Source: Verrucomicrobiota bacterium (GTDB taxonomy: Bacteria > Verrucomicrobiota > Verrucomicrobiia > Chthoniobacterales > Chthoniobacteraceae). From it: DNA of 51,221 bases. Position 1 is the stretch's first letter. Every line of letters starts with the position of its first letter. Below the pieces are notes generated by a model that worked only from the letters and a program-made list of their open reading frames with translations, was not told where the DNA came from and searched no databases. The translations under genes and the position numbers were made by a program. Shown here piece by piece: positions 32,101 through 40,970 of this stretch. The DNA is taken from the NCBI GenBank assembly GCA_009885995.1, contig VFJQ01000016.1:1-51221 (forward strand). Reading direction: 5' to 3'.

Positions 32101-34778
32101 CTTACCGCAACCAGTTCCAGGTCGAGATGGTGCCTGAGAAAGACGACTACGCCGCGGGCGAGACGGCGAAGATTCTCGTTAAGACGCCGATCAGCGGCGA
32201 CGCACTCGTGACCGTCGAACGCGAGCGCGTGCTGCGTTCGTTCATCACGCATCTCGAAGGCAACGCGCCCGTCGTCGAAGTGCCGCTGCTGCCGGGCGAC
32301 GCGCCGAACGTCTTCATCTCCGTCATGCTCCTCCGCGGCGCCGACGACAGCCCTCGCAAGATCAAGGCGCCCGAGTATCGCATCGGCTACTGCGAGTTGA
32401 ACGTCACGCGGCCGGACGCGGAGCTGACCGTGTATGTGAAGCCCGGCGCGAAGGCGTATCAGCCCGGCGAGGAAGTGAGCGTCGGCGCCGAGGTGCTCGA
32501 CTTCGAGGGCAAGCCGGTGCGCGATGCCGAAGTTACGCTCTTCGCCGTGGATGAAGGCGTGCTCAGTCTCACCGGCTACGAGACGCCCGATCCGCTCGCG
32601 TTTTTCAATGAGCCGAGGGCTCTCACCGTGAGCACCGCGCTCACGCTGCCCGCGCTGCTCGACGAAGATCCGGAGAAGCGCGACTTCGCGAACAAAGGCT
32701 ACCTCATCGGCGGCGGCGGCGACGATCAGAGCGTGCGGAAGAACTTCCTCGCCTGCGCCTTCTGGCACGCGACGCTCAAAACGAACGCGCTCGGCAAGCT
32801 GCTCACGAAATTCACCGCGCCAGACAGCCTTACGCGCTATCGCGTGATGGCCGTGGTGCAGACGGCGAAGGATCAGTTCGGCAGCGGCGAGGGCGCCTTC
32901 GAGGTGAACAAGCCCGTGATGCTCGAACCCGCGCTACCGCGCTTCGCGAACGTCGGCGACAAGCTCGCGCTCCGCGCCGTGCTGCACAACACGACCGACC
33001 TCGACGGCGAAGCCGAGGTGCGCGTGGACTTCGACGGCTCGGTGAAAGCCGAAACGAAGACGCAGAAGATCACACTCAAGGCCAAGGCCACGACCGCGCT
33101 CGATTTCCCGGTCGAGTTCGTCGAGACCGGCACCGCCGTGTGGAAATGGACCGTGCGCTTCACCAGCGGCGAGACGATGCACCGCGACTCGGTGCAGTCG
33201 ACGCTGAGGGTCGGCTACCCCGCGCCGCTGCTGCGCCACGTGAAGACGATGCGTGTCGATGGCGGCGTGGCGAACCTGCTCGCCGACGTGGACCCGCAAC
33301 TCCTCGATGGACGCGGCACCGTGCGCGTGAGCCTCACGAATTCCCGGGCGATCGAACTCCAGGAAGCGCTGAACCAACTGCTCCACTACCCCTACGGCTG
33401 CGTGGAACAGACCACGTCGAGCACGATGCCTTGGCTCACGCTGAACAATCTTCGCGACCGCCTGCCGTCGATGCAGCGCAGCGACGACGAGATCGAGCGC
33501 TCGATCCAGCGCGGAGTGAATCGCCTCTTCTCGATGCAGACCGACAGCGGTGGTCTCTCGTATTGGCCCGGCGGAAACCAGCCGATGCTCTGGGGCAGCG
33601 CCTACGGTTCGCTCGCACTCACCCACGCCCGCGCGCAAGGCCACGCCGTGCCCGCGGAAGACTACGAGCGGCTGATGAAATGGATGAGCGAACAACTCCG
33701 CGGCACCGCCGACGTGAAGACGCTCTACGACCTGCGCCAGCGCTGCCTCGTCGTCTATGCCCTCGCGCTCGCGGGCCGCGCCGAGCCGGCCTACCACACG
33801 CTGCTCTTCGAGAAGCGTGCCGATCTCACCGGCGAAGACCGCGCGCTGCTCGCGCTGGCGATTCTCGAGAGCAAAGGCTCGGCGCCAATGGTCGATGAAC
33901 TGCTCGCCGTCGCAAAGGTCGCTGATGACGAGTCGTGGTTCTGGAGCCCGGCGCGCAGCATCGCGCTGCAACTGCTCTGCTGGACGCGCCATCGTTTGAA
34001 GTCGCCGCAGACCGACGCGCTCGCCGACCAGCTCTTCGAGGCGCGCCGCGGCGGCCACTGGTGGACCACGCAGGGCAACGTCTGGGCACTGCTCGCGATG
34101 GGCGATTACCTCGCTCGCACCGAGCGCGACAACCGTGCCACCTCCGCGCAGCTCGCGTGGGGCGCCGAGAAGTCCACGCTAAAGCTCGGTGCAAAGGCCG
34201 AGACGAAAGCGCAGACCTTCTTCACCGCCGCCGCGACCGCGCGCGAGCCACTCACGCTCAGCGCATCGAAAGCCGGCAAGCTCTACAGCGAAGTTCGCGT
34301 CGAGGCTTACCCGCCGCTGCGCGAGCAGCCCGCACAGGACCGCGGCTATTCGCTGCACCGCCGCTACGCGAAGATCGAGGACGACGGCACCCTCAGCGAC
34401 GCGAACCAACTGCGCGTCGGCGATCGCGTGCTCGTGACGCTCACGCTCGAAGTGCGCCAGCGCGCGACTTATGTGGCCGTGGAAGACCCGCTGCCTGCTG
34501 TCTTCGAGGCGGTAAATCCAACCTTCAAGACGCAGCAGATGCGTGCGGGCGAGAAGCTCGGCGCCGACTGGCTGAGCGACTACCGCGAGCTGCGCGAAGA
34601 CCGCGCTCTGTTCTTCGCCGACTCAGTTTTCCCCGGCAGTTACACGATCCGCTACCTCGCCCGCGTCGTCGCCGCGGGCAGCGCCACGGCGCCGTGTGCG
34701 AAGATTGAGGAGATGTATCACCCCGAGCGCTGCGGCTTCACCGAGTCGCAGAAACTCACCACGCTGCCGCTGCAATGA
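29151..34778 (+). CDS. Bacterial alpha-2-macroglobulin with thioester motif
   Basis: An 1875-aa (ATG 29151) or 1872-aa (ATG 29160, MKLRALAALLTL) periplasmic protein. The signal peptide ends near PLHAAA; no lipobox Cys is seen, unlike many YfhM-type proteins. Visible are the series of beta macroglobulin domains (including FTERGVYRPGDTVHLKGILRD, typical of MG3), the alpha-2-macroglobulin family domain around NAFWHATLKTNAL-like sequence, and the thioester site CVEQ at about residue 1417 in HYPYGCVEQTTSS. The C-terminal thioester and receptor-like regions are complete. The protein traps proteases that enter a damaged periplasm. Its stop overlaps the pbpC start (ATGA), the usual pairing. It is the longest gene in the window. 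Confidence 0.97.
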   Translation: MLTMKLRALAALLTLTLGPLHAAAPSVEFIENSAGLAPTRTIEVRFSHDIIAPTDLTKADQPSPIETVPAVAGKWTWQSTRSGVFSPTEPWPLGTTIQIGLCDGLKTVSGEELPGDWKRTLDMPAFAVQAWSNLSYRGANDAASEPGVALLFNADVDTSEAAASFKFTRAGGESIAAKTEAPDAKRPGLSYFGKWEEKSSRSLLTWEERFKSEAMPPGPRKNQLFVSPAKPLPAGKDWRLIVAAGLPARDGNLRTLSTHEIVIGDVLPFEVHSVEALNVLNSPKRIRVNFTKAIKPELDAAALSRWISITPAPAKLEAHVEYRAIEFTGEFVREQKYRVAVEPGLPAAEPFVLAKGTIEEVEFEPIAPRLYFETYETHQMRGGERKYHLLAVNTPKLRVSAKLFTGTAIPVAMRGFDNDYYDGKGEELHAKVDPAKLPGTVVWQQDIAGTTDTDDQQEIALDWTKILGPNRGGVVLLTAEQADAPADQGQRPGCQTIVQVTDLGAVWKRAPGETFVHVFSLKTGKGVPGAKIRLLSEKDKTVASGKTDEHGLARLPAATDARWFFVESANDSHLIEFKNGRNYIDLARVDVAFSDDDEGPSSESMKAFLFTERGVYRPGDTVHLKGILRDWRPGKKALAAGLKLKLKVLDAREREFVTEDVTISALGSFAKDIALPQTPLGAYTVQLHLTGEGAPEYPVARHEFQVEEYKPNAFEIVIGDGPKQPGPADLSLPISAKYYMGKTLSKAQLTWSLDAHDTAFAPADFDDFSFGDAITNYELREHLNRRGGLSLQGKATLDAEGTAKVEASVPLNVKAPQPRSVRVLAEITDVNQQTVSSSRAFTLHSSDFYLGVRQFRSLLHVGETIPLEVIAVRTDDTPMPEPVNVQAQLTRIDWQNNRTENADNSTEITNEPRFTLITRADFKTSAITKDGDRWSFGPAQIAKPLVPEQPGQYLLEVTAKDVAGRAVVTTTSFQVYGEGETAWSYRNQFQVEMVPEKDDYAAGETAKILVKTPISGDALVTVERERVLRSFITHLEGNAPVVEVPLLPGDAPNVFISVMLLRGADDSPRKIKAPEYRIGYCELNVTRPDAELTVYVKPGAKAYQPGEEVSVGAEVLDFEGKPVRDAEVTLFAVDEGVLSLTGYETPDPLAFFNEPRALTVSTALTLPALLDEDPEKRDFANKGYLIGGGGDDQSVRKNFLACAFWHATLKTNALGKLLTKFTAPDSLTRYRVMAVVQTAKDQFGSGEGAFEVNKPVMLEPALPRFANVGDKLALRAVLHNTTDLDGEAEVRVDFDGSVKAETKTQKITLKAKATTALDFPVEFVETGTAVWKWTVRFTSGETMHRDSVQSTLRVGYPAPLLRHVKTMRVDGGVANLLADVDPQLLDGRGTVRVSLTNSRAIELQEALNQLLHYPYGCVEQTTSSTMPWLTLNNLRDRLPSMQRSDDEIERSIQRGVNRLFSMQTDSGGLSYWPGGNQPMLWGSAYGSLALTHARAQGHAVPAEDYERLMKWMSEQLRGTADVKTLYDLRQRCLVVYALALAGRAEPAYHTLLFEKRADLTGEDRALLALAILESKGSAPMVDELLAVAKVADDESWFWSPARSIALQLLCWTRHRLKSPQTDALADQLFEARRGGHWWTTQGNVWALLAMGDYLARTERDNRATSAQLAWGAEKSTLKLGAKAETKAQTFFTAAATAREPLTLSASKAGKLYSEVRVEAYPPLREQPAQDRGYSLHRRYAKIEDDGTLSDANQLRVGDRVLVTLTLEVRQRATYVAVEDPLPAVFEAVNPTFKTQQMRAGEKLGADWLSDYRELREDRALFFADSVFPGSYTIRYLARVVAAGSATAPCAKIEEMYHPERCGFTESQKLTTLPLQ

Positions 34779-37006
34779 AAACCGCGACTCGCAATCGGCT
34801 GCGCCGCGTCGCGCACGTTGCGCTCGGGCTATGCGTGGGTGGTTGGCTCGGGCTGAAGCTCGTGCCGATTCCTGCCGCGCTGGAGCGACCGGCGGCGGGC
34901 AGCACGGAGTTTATCGATCGCGAAGGCCGCACGCTGCGCGAGACCCGCACGGGCGAGCACTTCGCGCGGCGGGTGCTCATCGACGAGGTGCCGCCGCGGC
35001 TCGTGCATGCGATGCTCGCGGCGGAGGATAAGCGGTTCTTCGATCACCGCGGCGTGGACTGGCTCGCGATCGGTCGCTCGGCACGCGACGGCATCATGCA
35101 CCGTCGCATCGTCTCGGGCGCTTCGACGATCACGCAGCAACTCGTGAAAGTCGCCGAGCCACGCCCGCGCACGTGGCGCACGAAGTTCATCGAAGCCGTC
35201 ACCGCGCTACGCTTGGAACAGGTCTGGAGTAAGCAGCAGATCCTCGCGGAATATTTCAACCGCGTGGACTTCGGGCACCTCAATGTCGGCATCGACGCGG
35301 CGGCGGATTACTACTTCGGCAAGCCGCTGCGCGATCTCACCGATGCCGAGTGCGCCTTCCTCGCGGGGCTGCCGAAGAACCCGAATCGCTTGAACCCGCA
35401 CCGCTCGCTCGCCGCCACGCAGTCGCGCCAGCGCACCGTGCTGCGGCGGATGCACGACAACGGCTGGCTGAACGACGACGCCTTTGCTCGCGCGACGAGC
35501 GAGCTGCCGAAAGTGAGGCCGCCGCAGCGGCAGTTCCTAGCGCCGCACTTCATCGATCTCGCGCTGCGCGAAGCGGACCTCACCGCGCCGCGCGTTCGCA
35601 CCACGCTCGACCTCGACATCAACGACTTCGCGCAGGCGCGGCTCACCGAGCAGATCGCGGGACTGCACGGGTCGAATGCCACGAATGGCGCGGTGGTCGT
35701 AATCGACAACGCGACGAGTAGCGTGCTCGCGCTGGTCGGGTCGGAGGATTACTTCGCGCCCGGCGCCGGGCAGGTGAATGGCGCATGGTCGCCGCGCTCG
35801 GCGGGTTCGTCGGTGAAGCCGTTCACCTACCTGCTCGCGCTCGAACGCGGTGCGACGCCGGCGACGATCTATGCGGATGTGCCGGCCGAGTTTGCGACGC
35901 CGGAAGGGAACCTCCGGGTCGAGAATTACGCACGCCGTTGCAGCGGGCCGGTGAGTCTGCGCAGCGCGCTCGCGTGTTCGCTGAACATCCCGGCTGTGCG
36001 CGCGCTCAATAACATCGGCGGGCCTGCTGTGCTGCTGGGACGAATGCGCCAGTGCGGTTTCATCAGCGTCACCGGCGACGCGGCGCAATACGGCCTCGGC
36101 TTGACCATCGGCAACGCCGAGGTGCGCCTGCTCGAACTCGCCAACGCCTACGCCGCGCTCGCGCGCATGGGCGAGTTCCGCCCGTGGCGAATCTTCGCCG
36201 ACGAACCGCTCGCGGCTGCGCGTCAGGCCGGCGATCCGCGCGCGTGCTGGCTGCTCGCCGACATCCTCAGCGACAACACCGCGCGCATCCCGAGCTTCGG
36301 CGCGAACTCCGTGCTGCGCTTCGACTTCCCCGTGGCGTGCAAGACCGGCACGAGCACCGACTACCGCGACAACTGGGCGATGGCCTACACGCCGGAGTTC
36401 ACCGTCGGCGTGTGGGTGGGAAACTTCGACGGCTCGCCGATGCGCGGCGTCTCCGGTGTCACCGGCGCCGCGCCCGTGATGCACGCGGTGATGGCGCACC
36501 TGCACGCGCGTTTCGGCACGAGCTGGTTCGCCACGCCGCCGGGTGCGGTCGAAGCCGACGTGCATCCGCTCACCGGCCGGCGCATCGAGAAAGGCTGGCC
36601 GACCGGCGTGCGCGAGAAGTTCCTCGCCGAGCACCTCCCGCCCGTTGAGGCGCCCGACGATTACGACGAGGACGGCCGCGTGCGCCTTCCCGCCGTGTAT
36701 GCGGAGTGGCTCGCGAGCGCGGAAAACGCGCTCGGCTCGCAGGCGGTCGCGGCGGCGCAACTGCGCATCGTCAGCCCCGCACCCGGCACTACGTTCGTGA
36801 TCGATCCTGATCTACCGAGCAGTCGCCGCGTGCGCCTCGTCGCGAGCGGTTCGCCGACTGCGCGCTGGCAGAGCGAGACGCTCGGTGTGTCCGCCGCGGG
36901 CGGCGAAGTAGAAGCCACGCTCGCGGAGGGCGAACACCGGCTGAGCGTGCTCGATCCCGCGACGGGCACGCGCGCAGAGACGTGGATCCGGGTGAAGTCG
37001 CTGTAG
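34775..37006 (+). CDS. pbpC: Penicillin-binding protein 1C (transglycosylase-transpeptidase)
   Basis: A 743-aa bifunctional peptidoglycan synthase anchored in the inner membrane by one helix near 13-28. The GT51 glycosyltransferase domain begins at about 60 with the catalytic Glu84 in LAAEDKRFFDHRGVDW, and continues through GASTITQQLVK and SKQQILAEYFNRVDFG. The transpeptidase has SSVK (Ser345, Lys348), an SLN motif in ALACSLNIPAV and KTGT from Lys523. A C-terminal PbpC-type domain (about 660-743, RIVSPAPGTTFVIDPDLP) completes it. Translation is coupled to the alpha-2-macroglobulin gene, the known defence and repair partner. Its start at 34775 is fixed by the overlap. It converges on the kinase gene at 37018, with 11 bp between the stops. 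Confidence 0.96.
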   Translation: MKTATRNRLRRVAHVALGLCVGGWLGLKLVPIPAALERPAAGSTEFIDREGRTLRETRTGEHFARRVLIDEVPPRLVHAMLAAEDKRFFDHRGVDWLAIGRSARDGIMHRRIVSGASTITQQLVKVAEPRPRTWRTKFIEAVTALRLEQVWSKQQILAEYFNRVDFGHLNVGIDAAADYYFGKPLRDLTDAECAFLAGLPKNPNRLNPHRSLAATQSRQRTVLRRMHDNGWLNDDAFARATSELPKVRPPQRQFLAPHFIDLALREADLTAPRVRTTLDLDINDFAQARLTEQIAGLHGSNATNGAVVVIDNATSSVLALVGSEDYFAPGAGQVNGAWSPRSAGSSVKPFTYLLALERGATPATIYADVPAEFATPEGNLRVENYARRCSGPVSLRSALACSLNIPAVRALNNIGGPAVLLGRMRQCGFISVTGDAAQYGLGLTIGNAEVRLLELANAYAALARMGEFRPWRIFADEPLAAARQAGDPRACWLLADILSDNTARIPSFGANSVLRFDFPVACKTGTSTDYRDNWAMAYTPEFTVGVWVGNFDGSPMRGVSGVTGAAPVMHAVMAHLHARFGTSWFATPPGAVEADVHPLTGRRIEKGWPTGVREKFLAEHLPPVEAPDDYDEDGRVRLPAVYAEWLASAENALGSQAVAAAQLRIVSPAPGTTFVIDPDLPSSRRVRLVASGSPTARWQSETLGVSAAGGEVEATLAEGEHRLSVLDPATGTRAETWIRVKSL

Positions 37007-37017
37007 CGCGAGCCGGT

Positions 37018-37704
37018 TCAGTTTGTCGTCGCTGGCAGGCGCAGTTCCGCGACGGTCAGGCCCGGGGTGCTGTCGAGTCGGATGCTGCCCTGGTGCAGGT
37101 GCGCGCAGCCGGCGGCGAGCGTGAGCCCGAGACCGGCGGCGTTCTTCTTCGTCGTGAAAAACGGCGCGAAGACCTTTTCCATGTTCTCGGGTGGGATGCC
37201 GGGGCCGTTATCTGTCACCGAGAAGCTCGTCCACTTCGAGCGCTGGCCCGGCACGGACTCGCTGCGAAGGGCGATGCGCACGGTGCCGCCGTCGGCAAAC
37301 GTGGCCTCGCACGCGTTCTTCACGAGCTCGACGAGCGTGGTCTTGATCCGCGTTGCGTCGCCCTGGATGCGGGGGACGTCGTCCGCGAACTCCATGTCGA
37401 TGGTGGTGCGCGGGCCGCGGAACTGCTCGAAGCTGGGCCGCAGGAAGCGGAGATATTCGGCGAGATCGATCGTGCGCCAGACGGTGGCCGAGGGGCGCAC
37501 GAGTGCCTGCGTGCGGTCCATCAGCTCGGTCGCATGGGTGGCCCCGAGCTTGATCTTCGCGAGGCCGTCCTGGGTCGTCTTGTCCAGCGCTTGGTTATCC
37601 ATCAACAGGCCGAGGTAGCCATGGAAGAGCGTCAGGATGTTGTTCATCCTGTGCGAGAGACCGCGGACCAATTGATCCTGGAAGTCCGAGTGGGAAAATT
37701 GCAT
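37018..37704 (-). CDS. Short soluble histidine kinase (no sensor domain)
   Basis: A 228-aa protein consisting of only a phospho-acceptor helix pair and an ATPase domain. The start MQFSHSDFQDQLVRGLSHRMNN gives His18 as the phospho-acceptor in an unusual box (LSHRMNNILTLFHG, where Asn pairs replace the usual ExP). The ATPase has VELVKNACEA (N-box), DNGPGIP, APFFTTKKNAAGLGLTLAAG. The frame is open upstream to 37974, but that overlaps birA; ATG 37704 is chosen for the domain start. 61 bp separate it from birA. No receiver gene is next to it, so it may act with a distant regulator. It belongs to a group of minimal kinases often seen in verrucomicrobia. Confidence 0.85.
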   Translation of the reverse strand: MQFSHSDFQDQLVRGLSHRMNNILTLFHGYLGLLMDNQALDKTTQDGLAKIKLGATHATELMDRTQALVRPSATVWRTIDLAEYLRFLRPSFEQFRGPRTTIDMEFADDVPRIQGDATRIKTTLVELVKNACEATFADGGTVRIALRSESVPGQRSKWTSFSVTDNGPGIPPENMEKVFAPFFTTKKNAAGLGLTLAAGCAHLHQGSIRLDSTPGLTVAELRLPATTN

Positions 37705-37765
37705 CGAGAGCAGGCGCTGAGAGAGCAGCGGCGATGCCCGCGGAGGTCGGAATTTCGACCGATTA

Positions 37766-38755
37766 CTAGTGCGTGGCGGCGGGGAGAACGGTCGCTTCCC
37801 CGGCGCCGACGACATCGATCGCGCCGCTGGCCAGCCGCAGGAGGAGACGGCCATCCGGCGCGAGGCCTTCGGCGACGCCCTCGATGCGGTCGGTGGTGGT
37901 TTGGAGGGCGATTCGTTTTCCGAGGAGCGAGCTGCGCCGGGTCGCTTCGGCCAGCAGTGCGGGGAAGCCGGCATCGTGGATGTCGCCGACGCGCCGGCTC
38001 ATCGTCTGGAGGACGGTGGCGGCGAGCGCGGCGCGGTCGATGACGCGGCGCGAGGCGATGCGTAGGGAGGTGGCGCGGGAGCGGAGTTCCTCGGGGAATT
38101 CGTCGTCGGTGTGATTCACATTCACACCGATGCCGGCCACGGCGAAGTGCGCGCCGGTGCGGTCGGCTTGCATCTCGATGAGGATGCCCGCGAGCTTCCG
38201 TCCGCCGATTTCGAGATCGTTCGGCCACTTCACCGCGACGCTCAAGCCGGTGGCATCCTCGACCGCATCAGCCACGACCACGGCGGCCCACGTGGTGAGG
38301 CGCGACCACGATTCGATCGGCAGTTCCGGCCGCAGCAGCACGGAGAACCACAGCCCGAGATGCGACGCTGATTCCCAGCGGCGGCCGAACCGTCCGCGCC
38401 CAGCCGTCTGCCGCTCGGCGAAGATCGCGATGCCGCCGGGGGCGCCGCTCGTGCCGAGGTCGATGGCGCGTTGGTTGGTCGAGTCCGTTTCGGCGAAGAC
38501 GAGGATGTCGCGAATGAACGACGAGGGCCCGAGCCGCGCGTGGAGATCGTCGGCGATGAGCCGGTCGGGCGAACTCACGATCCGGTAGCCGAGGCCGGGG
38601 CGCTCATCGATCTCGAAGCCGGCGGCGCGCAACTCATCGACGCGGGCGGTGACGGTCGCCGCGTCGGTTCGCAGCAGGGCGGCCAGTTCGGTGCGCGGGA
38701 AGTGAACCGTCGAACGCCGCAGGGCACCGATCAGCGCTGTGTCGAGCGTGTTCAT
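37766..38755 (-). CDS. birA: Bifunctional biotin-protein ligase / biotin operon repressor
   Basis: A 329-aa enzyme that activates biotin to biotinyl-AMP and attaches it to biotin carboxyl carrier protein. A winged HTH (about 1-65, TAALLRTDAATVTARVDELRAAG-like) is followed by the ligase domain: AETDSTNQRA, the biotin loop GRGRFGRRW, LRPELPIESWSRLT, KWPNDLEIGGRKLAGILIE (catalytic Lys) and IGVNVNH. The final SH3-like domain (GVAEGLAPDGRLLLRLASG) is present. The HTH suggests a repressor role as in E. coli BirA, but no biotin operon is nearby. The ATG overlaps the nadC stop (ATGA). The pair nadC-birA is common in bacteria. Confidence 0.96.
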   Translation of the reverse strand: MNTLDTALIGALRRSTVHFPRTELAALLRTDAATVTARVDELRAAGFEIDERPGLGYRIVSSPDRLIADDLHARLGPSSFIRDILVFAETDSTNQRAIDLGTSGAPGGIAIFAERQTAGRGRFGRRWESASHLGLWFSVLLRPELPIESWSRLTTWAAVVVADAVEDATGLSVAVKWPNDLEIGGRKLAGILIEMQADRTGAHFAVAGIGVNVNHTDDEFPEELRSRATSLRIASRRVIDRAALAATVLQTMSRRVGDIHDAGFPALLAEATRRSSLLGKRIALQTTTDRIEGVAEGLAPDGRLLLRLASGAIDVVGAGEATVLPAATH

Positions 38756-39591
38756 GCGTCGAGATCGAGCGAGAAATCGATCGCGCGAGCCGAGTGTGTG
38801 AGCGCGCCGACGGAGATGAAGTCCACGCCGGTCGCGGCGATCTGCGCGACGGTGTCGAGCGTCACGCCGCCGCTGGCTTCAAACTGCACGCGCCCAGCAC
38901 CGAGCCTCACGGCTTCGGCCATGTCGGCGCAGCTCATGTTGTCGAGGAGGATGACGTCGATGCCGCTGAGCGTGAGGAAATCGCGCACCTGGTCGAGGCG
39001 GTCGGCTTCGACCTCGACGCGCACCTCCGGATTCTCCGCGCGGAAGCGCGTGATCGCGCCTGCCAACCCGGCGAGGCCGTGCTCCGCGGCGAGGTGGTTG
39101 TCTTTCACCATCACCATGTCGTAGAGCCCGAAGCGGTGATTCACGCCGCCGCCGGCGACGACCGCGGCTTTCTCCAGCGCGCGCAGGCCGGGCGTGGTCT
39201 TGCGCGTGTCGAGGATCTGCGCGCGGTGCGGCTTCGCGGCTTCGACGTAGCGGCGGGTGAGCGTCGCGACGCCGGAGAGGCGCTGGAGGAAGTTGAGCGC
39301 CACGCGTTCGGCGGTCAGGATCGAGCGCGACGCGCCAGTGATCTCGATGACGGTTTCGCCGACTCCCACCACGCTGCCGGACGGACGCTCGATCTTCACG
39401 ACGAGCTGCGGATCGACCCGCGCGAAGACCTCCTCCGCCGTCTCCACGCCCGCTGCGATGGCGGGTTCTTTCGCGATGATGCGAGCGGACCGATTTCCGT
39501 CGCCGACGAAATATTGCGAGGTCAGATCGCCCGGCCCGATGTCCTCGGCGAGCGCGATGGCGATGGGATCGTGTGGTGCGCTTGGCGGCAT
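38752..39591 (-). CDS. nadC: Nicotinate-nucleotide pyrophosphorylase (carboxylating)
   Basis: A 279-aa cytoplasmic enzyme of de novo NAD synthesis that turns quinolinate and PRPP into nicotinate mononucleotide. Signature segments are present: ALAEDIGPGDLTSQYF near the N-terminus, ERVALNFLQRLSGVATLTRRYV, ILDTRKTTPGLRALEKAAVVAGGGVNHRFGL-like sequence, MVKDNH, and VEVEADRLDQV. Final residues include EASGGVTLDTVAQIA and GVDFISVGALTHSA, the PRPP-binding end. ATG 39591 is preferred; a GTG at 39606 overlaps the stop of the preceding guaD gene. Its own stop overlaps birA. nadA and nadB are not in the window. Confidence 0.96.
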   Translation of the reverse strand: MPPSAPHDPIAIALAEDIGPGDLTSQYFVGDGNRSARIIAKEPAIAAGVETAEEVFARVDPQLVVKIERPSGSVVGVGETVIEITGASRSILTAERVALNFLQRLSGVATLTRRYVEAAKPHRAQILDTRKTTPGLRALEKAAVVAGGGVNHRFGLYDMVMVKDNHLAAEHGLAGLAGAITRFRAENPEVRVEVEADRLDQVRDFLTLSGIDVILLDNMSCADMAEAVRLGAGRVQFEASGGVTLDTVAQIAATGVDFISVGALTHSARAIDFSLDLDA

Positions 39592-39605
39592 ACTCACGCC
39601 GGTCA

Positions 39606-40955
39606 CTAGAACAGCTCCGGTGCCGGCGCGCTATAAACGCTGCGTCCGCGCACGTAGCTCTCGACGACCGCTTCCGGCCCGCCGCGATACACGCAGAGGC
39701 TCACGACATCGTCCGCGTTGAGGTCGCTCGCGCCCTTGGTCCGATACGGGAGCATGGGGCCGAGGTCCATGACGGTGAGGTCGGCTTCCTTGCCGATGTC
39801 GAAGCTGCCGATGGTGCGCCCCTTGCCGAGCGCGTCGGCGGCGCCTTGCGTGGCGAGGTGCAGCGAACCGGCGGGCGTGAGCGGAGGGCTGGCTTCGTAG
39901 AAAGAGCGCGCGGTCTGCGACTCGACGGCGCCGCGCATCACGCGCCAGAGGTTCAGCTCTGCGCCGGCGGCCACGTCGCTGCCGAGCCCCACGGGGATGC
40001 CCGCCCCGCGCACAATGTCGAGCGGGAGGATGCCGCTGCGGAGGAAAAGATTCGCCGTGGGGCAGTGCGCGATCGCTGCGCCGGATGAGGCGATGGCCTC
40101 GTGCTCGCGTGGGCTGAGGTGGAGGCAGTGGCCGAGCACGGTGCGCGGGCCGAGCAGCCCGGCGCGCGCATACACGTCGGTGTAGTCCTGCGCCTGTGGA
40201 AATTGGTGCCGCACCTTTTCGATCTCCTCACGGTTCTCGGCGAGGTGGGTCTGGACGTAGGTGCCGTGATTTTGTGCGATCTCGGCGGCGCTGCGCATGA
40301 GGCGCTCCGAGCACGACACGGCGAAGCGCGGGCTCACCGCGTATTCGATCAGGCCATCGTTCGCGCGGTGCCATTTCTTGATGAGGCGCTCGGTCTCGGT
40401 CAGCGAGATGGAGAGGATCTTCGACGGCTGGTGCGCGCCATAGCTGCCGACATCCATCATCATCTTGCCCGCGATCACGCGCAGGCCCCGCTCGGCGGCG
40501 GCTTGGAAAATGGCATCGCACGAGTCCTCGTAAATCGCGGTGTAGAGCATCGCCGTCGTCGTGCCGTGGCGCGCGACCTCCGCGATGAAAGCCGCCGCTT
40601 CCCTCCGCCCGCGCGGCCCGGTGAAATCGCGCTCGACCGGAAAGACGTGCTGCCGCAACCACGGGAGCAGCTCGCTCGTGCCCCGCGCCACGGATGGATA
40701 CTGCGGCGCGTGCGTGTGCAGATCGATGAGCCCGGGGAAGACGGCGACGCGCTCCGAGTGCTGCCAGCGGATCGGCTGCGGGCGCGGCTTTTTCGAGAGC
40801 GTCATGTAGTCGCCGATTTCGACGATCAGCCCGCCTTCGAGCACGATCGCGCCGTCGGGCCACGAGCGCAGTTTTCCAAACTCCGGCGCATCGATGAGCC
40901 AGCCGCGGATGCCGGTGAGTGGCGGCGAAGGTGTGGGGGCTACGGGATCGAGCAC
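39606..40955 (-). CDS. guaD: Guanine deaminase (amidohydrolase family)
   Basis: A 449-aa zinc enzyme that deaminates guanine to xanthine. The amidohydrolase metal site HTH is in FPGLIDLHTHAPQYPS; the following Ala-Pro-Gln-Tyr-Pro is characteristic of guanine deaminase. Other ligands are in THLAENREEIE (H-x-x-E) and VLGHCLHLSP, with the Asp in GLGSDVAAG. IAHCPTANLFLRSG is typical of the subgroup. A short N-terminal beta part precedes the barrel. It starts 15 bp from the stop of the receiver gene on the same strand, and precedes nadC with 0-14 bp between them. Placement in a purine/NAD salvage block is suggestive, but no purine transporter is seen. Confidence 0.95.
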   Translation of the reverse strand: MLDPVAPTPSPPLTGIRGWLIDAPEFGKLRSWPDGAIVLEGGLIVEIGDYMTLSKKPRPQPIRWQHSERVAVFPGLIDLHTHAPQYPSVARGTSELLPWLRQHVFPVERDFTGPRGRREAAAFIAEVARHGTTTAMLYTAIYEDSCDAIFQAAAERGLRVIAGKMMMDVGSYGAHQPSKILSISLTETERLIKKWHRANDGLIEYAVSPRFAVSCSERLMRSAAEIAQNHGTYVQTHLAENREEIEKVRHQFPQAQDYTDVYARAGLLGPRTVLGHCLHLSPREHEAIASSGAAIAHCPTANLFLRSGILPLDIVRGAGIPVGLGSDVAAGAELNLWRVMRGAVESQTARSFYEASPPLTPAGSLHLATQGAADALGKGRTIGSFDIGKEADLTVMDLGPMLPYRTKGASDLNADDVVSLCVYRGGPEAVVESYVRGRSVYSAPAPELF

Positions 40956-40970
40956 TCGCCGGCTGGTGCG

